From assembly GCF_030052815.1 (NCBI RefSeq), contig NC_079509.1:49124762-49188761 (forward strand): DNA of 64,000 nt, written 5' to 3'. Position 1 is the stretch's first letter. Every line of letters starts with the position of its first letter. Shown here one piece after another: positions 1 to 11,645 of this stretch. This DNA comes from Hevea brasiliensis (Eukaryota > Streptophyta > Magnoliopsida > Malpighiales > Euphorbiaceae). The notes under the pieces were generated by a model. It was not told the origin of the DNA. It did no database searches and saw only the letters and a program-made list of their open reading frames with translations. Made by a program: the position numbers and the translations under genes.

Positions 1-2134
1 GTAAAGTTCCAATGGCTATAACTCTCTCTAGAAAACTCCGATTTAGGCAATTCTTGAACCGATGGAAACCTAAGACATAGTAGAACATTTCGTATGAAGC
101 AAATTAGACCAAATTATGGACTTAACTTGATCAAATTACTGAACGAAGTTGGATCAAAAATCTGCCAGAACCAAAATAGCAGTATGAGCGATTGCGTGAA
201 CAAGAATCGTATTTTGGCTATAACATGAGCTACAAAACTCCAATTGGGGTGATCCAAAAATGAGAATACACTTAAGACAATAAGGAACATTTTCTATGAA
301 GGAAGTTTTGTTAAATTCCAACAGTAAAGTGACCAATGGAACAGTACAACCTAAGGCACCAAAACTAAAAATTTGTAACTTTGCCTAAAGGACTTAAGTT
401 TTGAGAAAATGACCAAAACCAACAAGTTTGGTGACCAAAATGTGGTATGTGGGTGAAGTTGGAATTCCCATACCTATTAAGACTTAGAAAGTCAACAATT
501 TGACTTGAATAGTGTAGTGAATAGTAACCCTGAAATGAAAATTTCTAAGAATGTTAGTTTAAGCATATTTGGGCTAGAATTAAGTATTTATGAATTAATT
601 ATTGGATTTATGGTAAGTTATGATACTGAAACACTGTGAAACTGTGTGTTTCAGTGGAAAAGAACACCAGAAAAGAACCCGAGGAATCGAGTCAAGGCCG
701 ATAGGCGACTCGCATCAGGTTTGTGCACAAAAATTTATAAATTATAGTTTTTACAATGAAAATTGATTTGTTATACATTGTGAATATGTTTATTTTATTA
801 TGAATTTCGAGAATGTTGTGCTACCTATTTTACAATGGAGATTTGAAATAAAGCTTGTTTAATTTTCTGCATTGTGAAATTTTTGTGTTAATTATGGGTT
901 TTAAGTACTACGGTGTTGCCACCTGTGAATGAAATTTTGACTTTAGAAATTGATTGTGTTTCGCATAAAATATTTGAATAACTTGATTTAAATTGTTTTA
1001 ATTCACACTTGGCATGGCAACATTAATATGTTCCTCATCCACTTGTGGGGAGAGTTTGATATTTGATCAGTTTCCTCCCTCTCTGGCTTCCCAGTTTGAG
1101 GGGCGAGTTTGGATGAGTACTCATTAGCTAGCTAGCCACCTCCCTCATTGATTTCGATTAGTGGGGGTGTTTGCCTTGTCGTGATGTACACACGGTATGT
1201 TCGAAAATTTTGTGTCATGGCCTAAGTTGTGTTATTGTTTGGCAATACTATGTTTATTAAATTGTTTGATCAAGTTATGCTATATTAAGCTTGAAATTAT
1301 GATTTGTTATAAATGCAATTTGAGAAAGAAATTGTGAAATGCGATTATGAGATTTTTGAATGATGATTTGTTCATAAATGTCTTATATTATACATTTTAT
1401 TCTTTATTGTGCACCACTGAGTATTTATATACTCAGTGATAGCTTTAACTTCTTTGTCATGAGATAGAGAAAAGGATATAGCGAGAGAGTGAGCTGCACT
1501 CTGATCGAGAGGAGCACGGTTGAAGAATTTATGTACGGGTATTGTCTATACGCTGGTAGTTTAGTTTGATGTAAATATGATGGTATGCATATGTATCTCT
1601 GTAGTTTGAGCAGTTGTACAGATAAAATTATAATAATATTATTCTTGAGATTTTGTGTTTGTAAATTTAATAGTGAATGTAAATTAAATATTTAAAATGC
1701 AATGTGCATGAGTTTATAAAATGTTTTGAGTTATTAATTTTTTATTTGAAATTTGGATTTTGAGTTGAAGTGTTGCCATTGTTGTTGATTTGAAATTTGG
1801 TGGTTGCAAATGAAGTTGTGATTGAGAAAAATATTGGAAGTGTTTTTATTTTCAGGTTTTGAAGAACTGTTTTCTCAAAATACAGACGGCACTCTGCCGA
1901 AATTTTTGAAAAAATTGCGGAAATCTTAAATATCCAAAAATTTGATTTATGTTTGGACTTTAAATAAAGGTTTTTAATATTTGAAAAAAATTTTACCCAC
2001 CAATTCCAAAATGAACGAAAATTGTTTTAAAATCCCTTGTAGTATATTTAATGGGTTACCGGTAAGTGAAGTACGGTAATTCATTAGGTATACTACGGGA
2101 ACATGTTACATCTTACGAGGAGTAGGGTGTGACA
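1..2134 (+). mobile_element. 5' LTR of a Tekay/Del-type Ty3-gypsy element, cut by the window edge
   Basis: This stretch matches the 3' LTR from base 6554 to 8684 almost base for base, with scattered substitutions and small indels. It ends in GTGTGACA, and a tRNA-Met primer site follows eight bases later. The left part of the LTR, about 1.7 kb judging from the 3' copy, lies outside the window, so the left target duplication cannot be seen. No host gene is visible in it. Confidence 0.9.
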
Positions 2135-2141
2135 TGTTTAG

Positions 2142-2153
2142 TGGTATCAGAGC
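2142..2153 (+). other. primer binding site, tRNA-Met type
   Basis: TGGTATCAGAGC lies eight bases after the end of the 5' LTR. This is the standard complement of the 3' end of plant initiator tRNA-Met, used to prime minus-strand synthesis in Ty1/copia and many Ty3/gypsy elements. It fixes the orientation of the element as plus. Confidence 0.9.
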
Positions 2154-2319
2154 AAAGGTTTTAAAATAAATTTTGAACTGTGAATTTGAAATATTTTGTC
2201 GGTAAATACAACTACTCAAATGTTGATATATATGACATATTTACATCATGAATATGCGCTAATGGAGGTCAACCTCCTTGTGTTTGTTATCAGAGAGTAG
2301 AAAATTTCTGGAAAACGGA

Positions 2320-3609
2320 ATGGAAGAGGGAGATCATTCCGTAGAGCAATCTGTTGAGGCTGAGGTCCAAGGAGAAGTCCCAATACTCCAGAATGTGAGT
2401 GGGTCAGCCACTCTAGCTCCTCCTCAAGCACCGCAGTTCCCTGCTCAGTTTGCACAGCAGATGGCCACGTTCTTTCAACAAATGGCGGGGAATGTGCTGC
2501 CTCAAACACAGACACAAGCATCGGTTGCACAACCACAGTCACCGGCTCGGCAATATGAGAAGTTAATGAAATTTGGGGCTATAGAATTCAAAGGAACAGT
2601 AGATCCACTGGAAGCAGAACAGTGGTTAGAGAGGATGGAATGAGTTTTCAGAAAATTACAGTGTGCTGAAGTGTTGAAGTTTGAATATTCAGTATCACTT
2701 CTGCACGGAGATGCATATGAGTGGTGGAAGACCATCCCCTACAGTCTGGTAGAGCCATCAGTCCTCACAGGGGCAGACTTTTTAAGGGAATTTAAGCAAA
2801 AGTGGGTCCCTGATACTTATGTAGACATGAAGCTGCAAGAGTTTTTAAGTTTGAAGCAAGGGGATAGAACTGTAACAGAGTATGAGCGGGACTTTTCAAG
2901 GCTAAGCCATTATGCTGAAAGCTTAGTCTCCACCCCCAGAGACCGGTGTAAGAGGTTTGAGGCTGGGTTGAGGCCTAGCTTGAGAATGCAAGTGGTAGGG
3001 TTTCGACACCAGAATTTTTTTGAATTGATTTCACAAGCCCTAGAACTGGAAAGGATAGAATCAGAATGGGCAGTGAAAAATAGTACACAAGAGAAAGAGA
3101 AAACTGAAAAGGTAACTAGTCAAGCTACTGAGAGTGGCTCTGGGAAAAGAAAACATTTTGGAGGATCTAGCTCGCGCAAATCGGGTAGAAGTATATCTTC
3201 TGGACAGAAACCATTCCAATCCGATCAGCAAACTCAACAGACACGCAGAAAAACACTGTCGGATCGACTTTGCCAGACTTGTGGTAAACCACATAGTGGA
3301 GTATGTTATAGAGCTATAGGAGCATGTTTCAATTGTGGAGGGACTGATCATTTTGCTAAGGATTGCATAAGTCCACGCCGTTATGGATCATTTACCACGT
3401 CAAAAGGATCAGCTCAAGTTTCTACCTCGAAGAGTTCACCAGCAGTTGGTAGAGGCAGAGGCAGAGGTAGGGGTAGTATGCTTGGAAGTCAGAATACTAT
3501 AAATCAACCAGGACAAGGTAATGCTCCAGTGAGAGTATACACTATGCGACAGAGGGACGAGGATGAAACTTCTGACATGGTTCCTGGTATTTTCTCGATT
3601 CTTGACTAA
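2320..3609 (+). pseudogene. gag: gag of the Tekay/Del-type element, one internal stop
   Basis: Encodes a retrotransposon Gag, which packages element RNA in cytoplasmic particles. The first ATG in the long frame is at 2320. Visible parts are a Gln/Pro-rich N-terminus, the capsid-like region (WLERME, then YEWWKTIPYS and KQGDRTVTEYERDFSRL) typical of plant chromovirus Gag, a basic linker, a CCHC zinc knuckle (CFNCGGTDHFAKDC, near 3328-3369) and a Gly/Arg-rich stretch (GRGRGRGRG). TGA at 2641-2643 breaks the frame; it is one C-to-T step from Arg CGA, and the same frame continues on the other side to TAA at 3607-3609. The frame stops just where a protease domain would normally follow, so Gag is separated from any pol. 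Confidence 0.85.
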
Positions 3610-4856
3610 GATATGAATATTTATAAAAAAAAAAAAAATCAATTTTGATATGTTAGTGACTAGTCTTTTTAAAATTAATTTTGGAAGAGTTTGTTAATGA
3701 AAAGTATTTGGTAGCACACAAGAATTTGTAAAGTTAATTAGTAAGCCTAATTATGTAAGGAAAGAGAACCTAAAAGTAAGTTATAGTAATATAGTTATCT
3801 TAGATGCGGGTAAGGGTATTATTGCTAATAGATGTCAGTGGGTACCATAACCAACATAAGTTTAAGATATTAGTGAATTTAAAAGAAATAAGATATAGGA
3901 AAGTTTATTCTATTAGGATGTATCGTAGTAACTATGCAATATTCTTGATGTTTGTGCTGTAAGCTGCAGATTACAGTACTGACTTGGGATTTATTGTGTA
4001 GAGCTACGTACTACCCAATAGTACACAAGAATAAGAATAGTTGCAAATGGCATCTGTTTTGGTACAGTTATGATAAGATAAAGTTTTCTTATTGGAAAGG
4101 AGTTTGAAAATCCTAACCTGGGATTTAAAACTCTAAAGTTAGAATATTGAAAGGTTATAGTTCAGTACAAAAGAAAATAATGACTACACATCAGTGCAAA
4201 ATAAGCTATAGAATATCGATAGATAAAAATAAATAGAACAGTAAGAAATGAGAAAAATACTAGATGAGAAATTGCCACCAAGGCAAGCAACTTACTTAAG
4301 ACACGTAACGAAATCTCAAACTATTTTATCAAGAAAGAAATAAGTTAAACCAAAGCAAACAAGATAGTGCAAAATGGCACATAGGCCTTGGACATAAATG
4401 GAGATGGTAAGATAATGGTTATGGACCTATGGCCAAGAAAGAAAAGACTACAAAAGAAAATAATTGCTAAAATAACAGCAAGAAAAGACTAAAATATTCT
4501 AAGCTAAACTGAAGGTTGCATCAAATGATCAAGAGATTTGATAAGAAAAGAGTAAAAATTTAGTTCTCACCCATAGGATCGTACGAGGTCCTAGAAAGAG
4601 TGGATCCACTAGCACACAGAAAAGATTTGCTTACCTCTAAAATTGAAATGAATTTGAATCTAGCTTATGACAAAGGCTCATAAGAAACTTGGCACACGAG
4701 GTGAGCAATAGATGAGTAAATAGCGTTGGTTAAAGTGCTATGGACCATTATTCCAATTATAAAGTTATGTAGAAATATGAGAAAAACATGAGAAAACAAC
4801 ATGAATAACTATTTGAGGACAGATAGTGGACACAATTTCGAGGACGAAATTATTTT
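3610..4856 (+). pseudogene. degenerate remnant of the pol region
   Basis: A complete Tekay-type pol (protease, RT, RNase H, integrase, chromodomain) needs over 3.5 kb; here only 1.25 kb separates gag from the polypurine tract. No RT or integrase core motif is readable. Near 4530-4640 a short frame reading RFDKKRVK, then a stop, then SYEVLERVDPLAH resembles the C-terminal end of Tekay-type integrase (the GPYEILERIGP.AY region). I infer a large internal deletion plus decay. The element could only move with enzymes supplied from elsewhere. Confidence 0.55.
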
Positions 4857-4869
4857 AAGGGGGAGAGAA
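4857..4869 (+). other. polypurine tract
   Basis: AAGGGGGAGAGAA directly precedes the 3' LTR start TGTAACACCC. It follows a TTTCGAGGACGAAAT motif that is usual just upstream of the PPT in plant Tekay/Del elements. It primes plus-strand DNA synthesis. Confidence 0.85.
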
Positions 4870-4870
4870 T

Positions 4871-7800
4871 TGTAACACCCCTATTTGTATAGCTAGGTAT
4901 ATTTTACTGTTCCGGTGACTAGAGTCGGTCCGGACAATTAAGGGGATTAGGACCACACTTAAGACAACTAGAGAAACCATAAACACAAATAATTAGTAAT
5001 GTTCAATTAGTTAAGTATAAATAAGAAAAACAGAACATAAGAAGTTAAACGAGCCGAGAGTCACAGCGATGGGTGACCTCCTCGGGAACGACTGCGAAGT
5101 CATTTTAAACTCAAATTTTGAACCGTAAAAAGTGACGCTGCGGTCCTTAGGACCCTTATAAACACAGTGGAAAAGAGAAAATCACGAAAAAGAACTGTTA
5201 AGCCAGTCAAATAATTAGGCCAGGGAGCCAGAAGAAATATAAAATTAATTACAAACCGGGATGAACCGGCGAGGGGCAATTTGGTCAATTAACCCCGAGA
5301 GCTGACTCCTGACCTAACTGTCAAATAAAATTGGACAAAAGAAAATTTCAGAATCGAGAATTAAATTAAAGAACTAATAGAAAAATAAATACAAAAAAAA
5401 AGGAAATGAAAAAATGGAAAAGTCAAAAGGTGATGACATCATGCATGATGTCATAAAGAATATAATTAATTTATTTATTTATTTACATTTTTGGTCTTCC
5501 ATAAGACTTAAAAATTCATAAAAACAAAAAAAGAAAATCATTTCTTCTTCTTCAAAAAACGTTTTTGTCTCTCTCTCACTTTTCTCTCCCAAGGTTCCTC
5601 CATTAACAAGTTTTTAAAGCTTGAAAAACTTAGTTTTTCCCCATAAATTTCAACCCTAAACCCTAAAAAGCTTCCAATCTACACTAGAAAAGAAGATTGA
5701 GGGAGAAGAAGAAAGAAGAAAGTGAAAGAATTGGTGGATTGTAAATCAAAGAATTAAGGTTAGTGTTCTTCTTCATTTTCTCTTTGAATCTATGTTTAAG
5801 TAGTTAAGTTATGCTTGTAAATAAACATAAAATAGAAAGAAAATTTGTTGAGGGATTATATAGAATTTTGGACAGCTAGGGTTTGGTTGGACAAAGTATA
5901 AATTTGTTTGAGCTAAACATGTTGAAAGCTTAATTGAGTTAAGGGAGTATGCTTATAAGTATTTAATTAGCTAAATGCAACAAATGACATGAATTAGGGT
6001 TTTGAACTTAGGGTTTGTGAACCAAAAATGCAAGAAATGAGTAAATGGCATGTTTGACCTATTGTGAACTGAAAAATGGTCAATTGTGACCAAATAAGTT
6101 GTGTTTGAATTATTAGAAGTGAAGCCAAATTCAGAGGTTGTATGGTCATGCTGCTGGCAGTATGACCAAGTCAACTTTGAAGGACCAAAACTGAAATTTT
6201 ACAAGTCCAATTGATATGCCACCAATTGGGGATGAAAATAGACATAAAATGACACAATTTTTATTTGGGAACCATGCCCAAAAACTGACCAAAACCTAGT
6301 GAACAAATTGACCAAAGTTGAATAAGAGCGATGCACATCAGCACAAACTGACCAAATGAATAGTAATTGTTCATTTGGTCATAACTCGAGCTAGGTAGGT
6401 CAAAATGACCTGAAATTTTACCAGTAATTGAATAAGATATAGATCTAAAACTTTCATGAAGAACACCAACCCAAATTATGCCATTAACCTAATCAAATTA
6501 TTGAGTAAAGTTGAGTTACTGAACCTGCAAAACTGCAGATTTCCATTTTAACAGTAAAGTTCCAATGGCTATAACTCTCTATAGAAAACTCCGATTTAGG
6601 CAATTCTTGAACCGATGGAAACCTAAGACATAGTAGAACATTTCGTATGAAGGAAATTAGACCAAATTATGGACTTAACTTGATCAAATTATTGAACGAA
6701 GTTGGATCAAAAATCTGCCAGAACCAAAATAGCAGTATGAACAGTGCACGTGAATAGTAACTGTATTTTGGCTATAACTTAAGCTACAAAACTCCAATTG
6801 GGGTGATCCAAAAATGAGAATACACTTAAGACAATAAGGAACATTTTCTATGAAGGAAGTTTTGTCAAATTCCAACAGTAAAGTGACCAATGGAACAGTA
6901 CAACCTAAGGCACCAAAACTAAAAATTTGTAACTTTGCCTAAAGGACTTAAGTTTTGAGAAAATGACCAAAACCAACAAGTTTGTTACCAAAATGTGGTA
7001 TGTAGGTGAAGTTGGAATTCCCATACCTATTAAGCCTTAGAAAGTCAACAATTTGACTTGAATAGTATAGTGAATAGTAACCCTGAAATGAAAATTTCTA
7101 AGAACGTTAGTTTAAACATATTTGGGCTAGAATTAAGTATTTATGAATTAATTATTGGATTTATGGTAAGTTATGATACTGAAACACTGTGAAACTGTGT
7201 GTTTCAGTGGAAAAGAACACCGAAAAAGAACCCGAGGAATCGAGTCAAGGCCGATAGACGACTCGCATCAGGTTTGTGCACAAAAATTTATAAATTATAG
7301 TTTTTACAATGAAAATTGATTTGTTATACATTGTGAATATGTTTATTTTATTATGAATTTCGAGAATATTGTGCTACTTATTTTACAATGGAGATTTGAA
7401 ATGAAGCTTGTTTAATTTTCTGCATTGTGAAATTTTTGTGTTAATTATGGGTTTTAAGTACTACGGTGTTGCTACCTGTGAATAAAAATTTGACTTTAGA
7501 AATTGGTTGTGTTTCGCATAAAATATTTGAATAACTTGATTTAAATTGTTTTAATTCACACTTGACATGGCAATATTAATATGTTTCTCATCCACTTGTG
7601 GGGTGAGTTTGATATTTGATCAGTTTCCTCCCTCTCTGGCTTCCCAGTCTGAGGGGCGAGTTTGGATGAGTACTCATTAGCTAGCTAGCCACCTCCCTCA
7701 TTGATTTCGATTAGTGGGGGTGTTTGCCTTGTCGTGATGTACACACGGCATGTTCGGAAATTTTGTGTCATGGCTTAAGTTGTGTTATTGTTTGGCAACA

Positions 7801-8684
7801 CTACATTTATTAAATTGTTTGATTAAGTTGTGCTATATTAAGCTTGAAATTATGATTTGTTATAAATGCAATTTGAGAAAGAAATTGTGAAATGCGATTA
7901 TGAGATTTTTGAATGATGATTTGTTCATAAATGTCTTATATTATACATTTTATTCTTTATTGTGCACCACTGAGTATTTATATACTCAGCGATAACTTTA
8001 ACTTGCTGTCGTAGATAGAGAAAATGACATAGCAGTAGAGAGAGCTGCTACAGTCAGAGAGGAGCACGGTTGAAGAATTTATATACGGGTATTGTCTATA
8101 CGCTGGTAATTTAGTTTGATATAAATATGATGGTATGCATATGTATCTCTGTAGTTTGAGCAGTTGTACAGATAAAATTGTAATAATATTATTCTTGAGA
8201 TTTTGTGTTTGTAAATTTAATAGTGAATGTAAATTAAATATTTAAAATGCAATGTGCATGAGTTTATGAAATGTTTTGAGTTATTAATTTTTTATTTGAA
8301 ATTTGGATTTTGAGTTGAAGTGTTGCCATTGTTGTTGATTTGAAATTTGGTAGTTGCAAATGAAGTTGTGATTGAGAAAAATATTGGAAGTGTTTTTATT
8401 TTCAGGTTTTGAAGAACTGTTTTCTCAAAATACAAATGGCACTCTGCCGAAATTTTTGAAAAAATTGCGGAAATCTTAAATATCAAAAAATTTGATTTAT
8501 GTTTGGACTTTAAATAAAGGTTTTTAATATTTGAAAAAAATTTTACCCACCAATTCCAAAATGAACGAAAATTATTTTAAAATCCCTTGTAGTATATTTA
8601 ATGGGTTACCAGTAGGTGAAGTACGGTAATTCATTAGGTGTACTACAGGAACATGTTACATCTTACGAGGAGTAGGGTGTGACA
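4871..8684 (+). mobile_element. 3' LTR of the Tekay/Del-type element, 3814 bp
   Basis: Begins TGTAACACCC after the polypurine tract and ends GTGTGACA. Its right 2.1 kb is the sequence also seen at 1-2134. Bases 6361-6890 hold three diverged modules about 190-200 bases apart (starts near 6361, 6551 and 6753), each with a TATAACT-like core followed by related text. Long LTRs of 3-4 kb are known for Tekay/Del. Bases AAATT follow the end, but the matching left target site is off-window. Confidence 0.9.
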
Positions 8685-9176
8685 AAATTGATCCAAGACA
8701 TTGTGTTTATTTTGTTGATTTGGTTGTCGAGTTGTGTGTTGATTGGTGTCCCTTGAAATGAAGCCTTGATATTCTATTTATAGACTTGAGTTCCAAGTAT
8801 TGCATTAGGTAAAACTTAGTGAACAAGCATGTTGCATGCAATTATAACCCACTACATTAGGTTTATGCATCTTAAATTAACTGCTGCGTCCAGTACACAA
8901 TGAAAATCATGTGCCTTTATTTTATGTTACTTACCCGGTAAAGTTGCAATCACTTGCATTCACTACTTGAACCACTTTTTGCACTTAGTAACCACCTTGC
9001 AACCACTTCATCCTCTAATACTTGATTTTAGGAAACCAATTGATAGAGCCCCATGATCTATAACCACTTTCTTAATTTAGATAATCACTTATTATTCAGT
9101 AACCACCTCAATTGCTTCTTACTTCAAAATAATTATCTTCTGCCAACTTGAATCATGAGCTGAGCTATTTTAATTA
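8685..9176. other. intergenic DNA, nothing recognised
   Basis: Flank of the 3' LTR. No open frame of note and no repeat structure that I can support. Confidence 0.4.
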
Positions 9177-9992
9177 AGGGGGTGTTTGGTTTACCTGTTG
9201 GGTGCAGTTGATAGCTGATAGACACCCAAACAGGTAAATTGTAGTGTTTGGCAAGTTTAAAAAATAGAACTGATAGCTGATGGGCAACTGATATGATACC
9301 CATCAGCTGCAGTTTGTATCAGCTCTATTTTTAGAGCTGTTTCTCATCAGCTGATAGCTGATCTGGTTTTATTTTTTATTTTGACCATATTATCCTTATT
9401 TATTTAACTTGAAAATTAATATTATTAATATTTTTATTTTTTTATTTGTAATTTTAATATTTTAATTAATGTATTTCAACTTTGTTAAAATATTTTTTAT
9501 TAATAACATAAAATATAAAATATTTATTTATATCCAAAAACTTAAAATTAATTATAAATTTTTCTATTAACAATAATAATTATTTTATTATTTTATCTAT
9601 ATTTTTAAAATTATTTAATTATCTTAAAAAATAATTACTTTCTTATTTCAATAATAAAATAAATGATATAATATAAAAGATTAATAATTATATATTTATT
9701 TAAATAATATAATATATTAATTTAATAATTATATATTTAATTTAATAATATAATATATAATATAATGTAATAAATTTATAATTTTATATTTATTTAAATA
9801 ATAAAATAAATTATATGATATATACCCTTATTAGTCATTTCACATATTAACAGCAACAGCTAAATATGATTTTACCAAACACTTAATATAAAACAAATTA
9901 TCATCACTATCGGTTATCACTATCAACTAACAAGAATAATGCTATCACCAACAAATATGAGTTGTATTCAACAGTTAATCCAAACAGGCCCT
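9177..9992. mobile_element. non-autonomous TIR element (hAT-like or MITE-like)
   Basis: Ends form an imperfect inverted repeat: left AGGGGGTGTTTGGTTTACCT, right (reversed) AGGGCCTGTTTGGATTAACT, both followed by GTTG. Many copies of AGCTGAT and its complement crowd the ends, a subterminal-repeat habit of hAT elements, and the centre is very AT-rich. There is no coding capacity. No clean 8-base target duplication is visible (left TTTAATTA, right AAATAATT), so the superfamily is tentative. Confidence 0.55.
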
Positions 9993-10797
9993 AAATAATT
10001 TAATTTTATATCTCGAACTCATTAATTAATTTGGATCTAAAATAATAAAATTAAATTATGATGCAAATAAAAATATTAATGAAATTTTCCCCAAAATATG
10101 AGTTATTAGTTTTAGCTTTTTCTTAAACTAATTAGTATACTTTAAATTGACATAAGTCGGTTGATTAATTAAAATAGAGCTATCTATGATATATAGCTTG
10201 TTCATTTATTTTGATTATATATGCTTAATATAATATTTTTAGTATCATTGTGTTGTCATAGTGAACACACTATAATAAATTTAGACTTTAGATAATATGT
10301 CACATATATTGTTAAAAATTTAAAATATTTTAATAATAATTATTAGTAAACACATAATGATGTACATAAACTCTATAATCTAAAGGTTTTGATAACATTT
10401 TTATACTAATTTACAATACTATTATACATAACATTATACTATTATACATAACATTGTATATATTATTTATTATAATATATGTTATCTCAATGTCTAAATA
10501 CATTAATTTGATATCATTTATAATTTTACTATCATGTTAAAAATAATGTTCAAAAATTATTATTGAAGCTCATATTTGTTGAAGTTACAGAGTTGTTAAG
10601 TTAGTATTTAATTAGCTTAATAAAAATATACGGATTGATATAATTTTTTTTTTAAATCTTTATTATCTAACGCTTTCAGATTATGATAACCACTTAAAAC
10701 GAAAATTAATGATAACCATTATATATATTCATGATGATATTATAGTTATATTTAAAATTATTAAATTTTATGTAAGTGTGCCGATTGTAACTAAATG

Positions 10798-10839
<42 letters not shown>

Positions 10840-10985
10840 GAAAAAATATTATTTCATTTGATGTTTGTTGTACAAGAGAAAAAATACAAGACACATGCAT
10901 GAAATATACAGTAATAGCACAAAATTTGTCCCTGTTATAAATTGAAGTTGTACACAACAGAGAGACTAGAAGAACAAGTATGGAG
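9993..10985. other. AT-rich intergenic DNA downstream of the ankyrin gene
   Basis: Lies 3' of the minus-strand ankyrin/PGG gene and presumably contains its 3' UTR and terminator, which I cannot place exactly. No coding frame is convincing. A TA microsatellite lies at 10801-10838. Confidence 0.4.
10801..10838. repeat. (TA)n microsatellite
   Basis: About 19 TA units. It produces an Ile/Tyr run in a reading frame that is not a gene. Confidence 0.95.
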
Positions 10986-11645
10986 CTAATTGAAGTAACA
11001 ACATAGCTTTTTCAGTCTTTGAAATTTTGATTTGGAAGGAAAGAGAGATTTTTTATTGCAACATAAAAGGAAGGACAGGTAGGTGGAACGAACCATCTCA
11101 ATAAGAAGATAGAGCTGCCAAATGAATAAAAGGATTGGAAGAGAAGCAACTGCAGCAATAGAAATAGCAAATCCGACATTTCTATGTTTAAAAATTAAGA
11201 AAAAGGCTAAAACAAAGGCACCCATCATCGTTATTATTGCTATGAAAAGGAATAAGAGTCCAAGGATTAACTTTTTTGGCAACGACTTGAGAAAATCATC
11301 CATTGAGAATCGAGAAGTAAGAATGGATAAAAAGGATAGTATTGAAGAGGTTGAGAATGCTAAAGATACTCCATCCGCTATGGCAAAAATTTTAAACAAA
11401 GTATCGCGAACGAAAATAGGAATCCCAGTATCTTGTCCATTACCTCCAGGTACGGTGAAAGCTGCTGCAAAAACAACAGTGGCAATTAGGGTTGCCACAA
11501 GCATGCATGAATTTGCTGTATTTATCATCCATTTCTCCGCTGCTTCCCTTAATTCCTTGTGCTCTTTCAGGAATACATCTCTCGGAGTCTTCCCATCTAC
11601 ATTTTTTGCTGCAATTTGCCCTGGTCTAACAACCTTCTTCACTAC
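10986..11645 (-). CDS. last exon of the ankyrin gene: PGG domain with four membrane spans
   Basis: Encodes residues 519-737. It holds the PGG signature: KWMINTANSCMLVATLIA, then FTVPGGN at about 581-587, then a second span near 607-627, LTSRF, LPKKLILGLL starting the third span at about 644-669, and a fourth near 676-701. A basic Cys-containing tail ends at CCYFN. The acceptor is TTTGTAG before 11645. In this family the PGG segment anchors the ankyrin part to a membrane. An opposite-strand open frame over the same DNA is a shadow. Confidence 0.85.
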   Translation of the reverse strand, partial: VVKKVVRPGQIAAKNVDGKTPRDVFLKEHKELREAAEKWMINTANSCMLVATLIATVVFAAAFTVPGGNGQDTGIPIFVRDTLFKIFAIADGVSLAFSTSSILSFLSILTSRFSMDDFLKSLPKKLILGLLFLFIAIITMMGAFVLAFFLIFKHRNVGFAISIAAVASLPILLFIWQLYLLIEMVRSTYLSFLLCCNKKSLFPSKSKFQRLKKLCCYFN

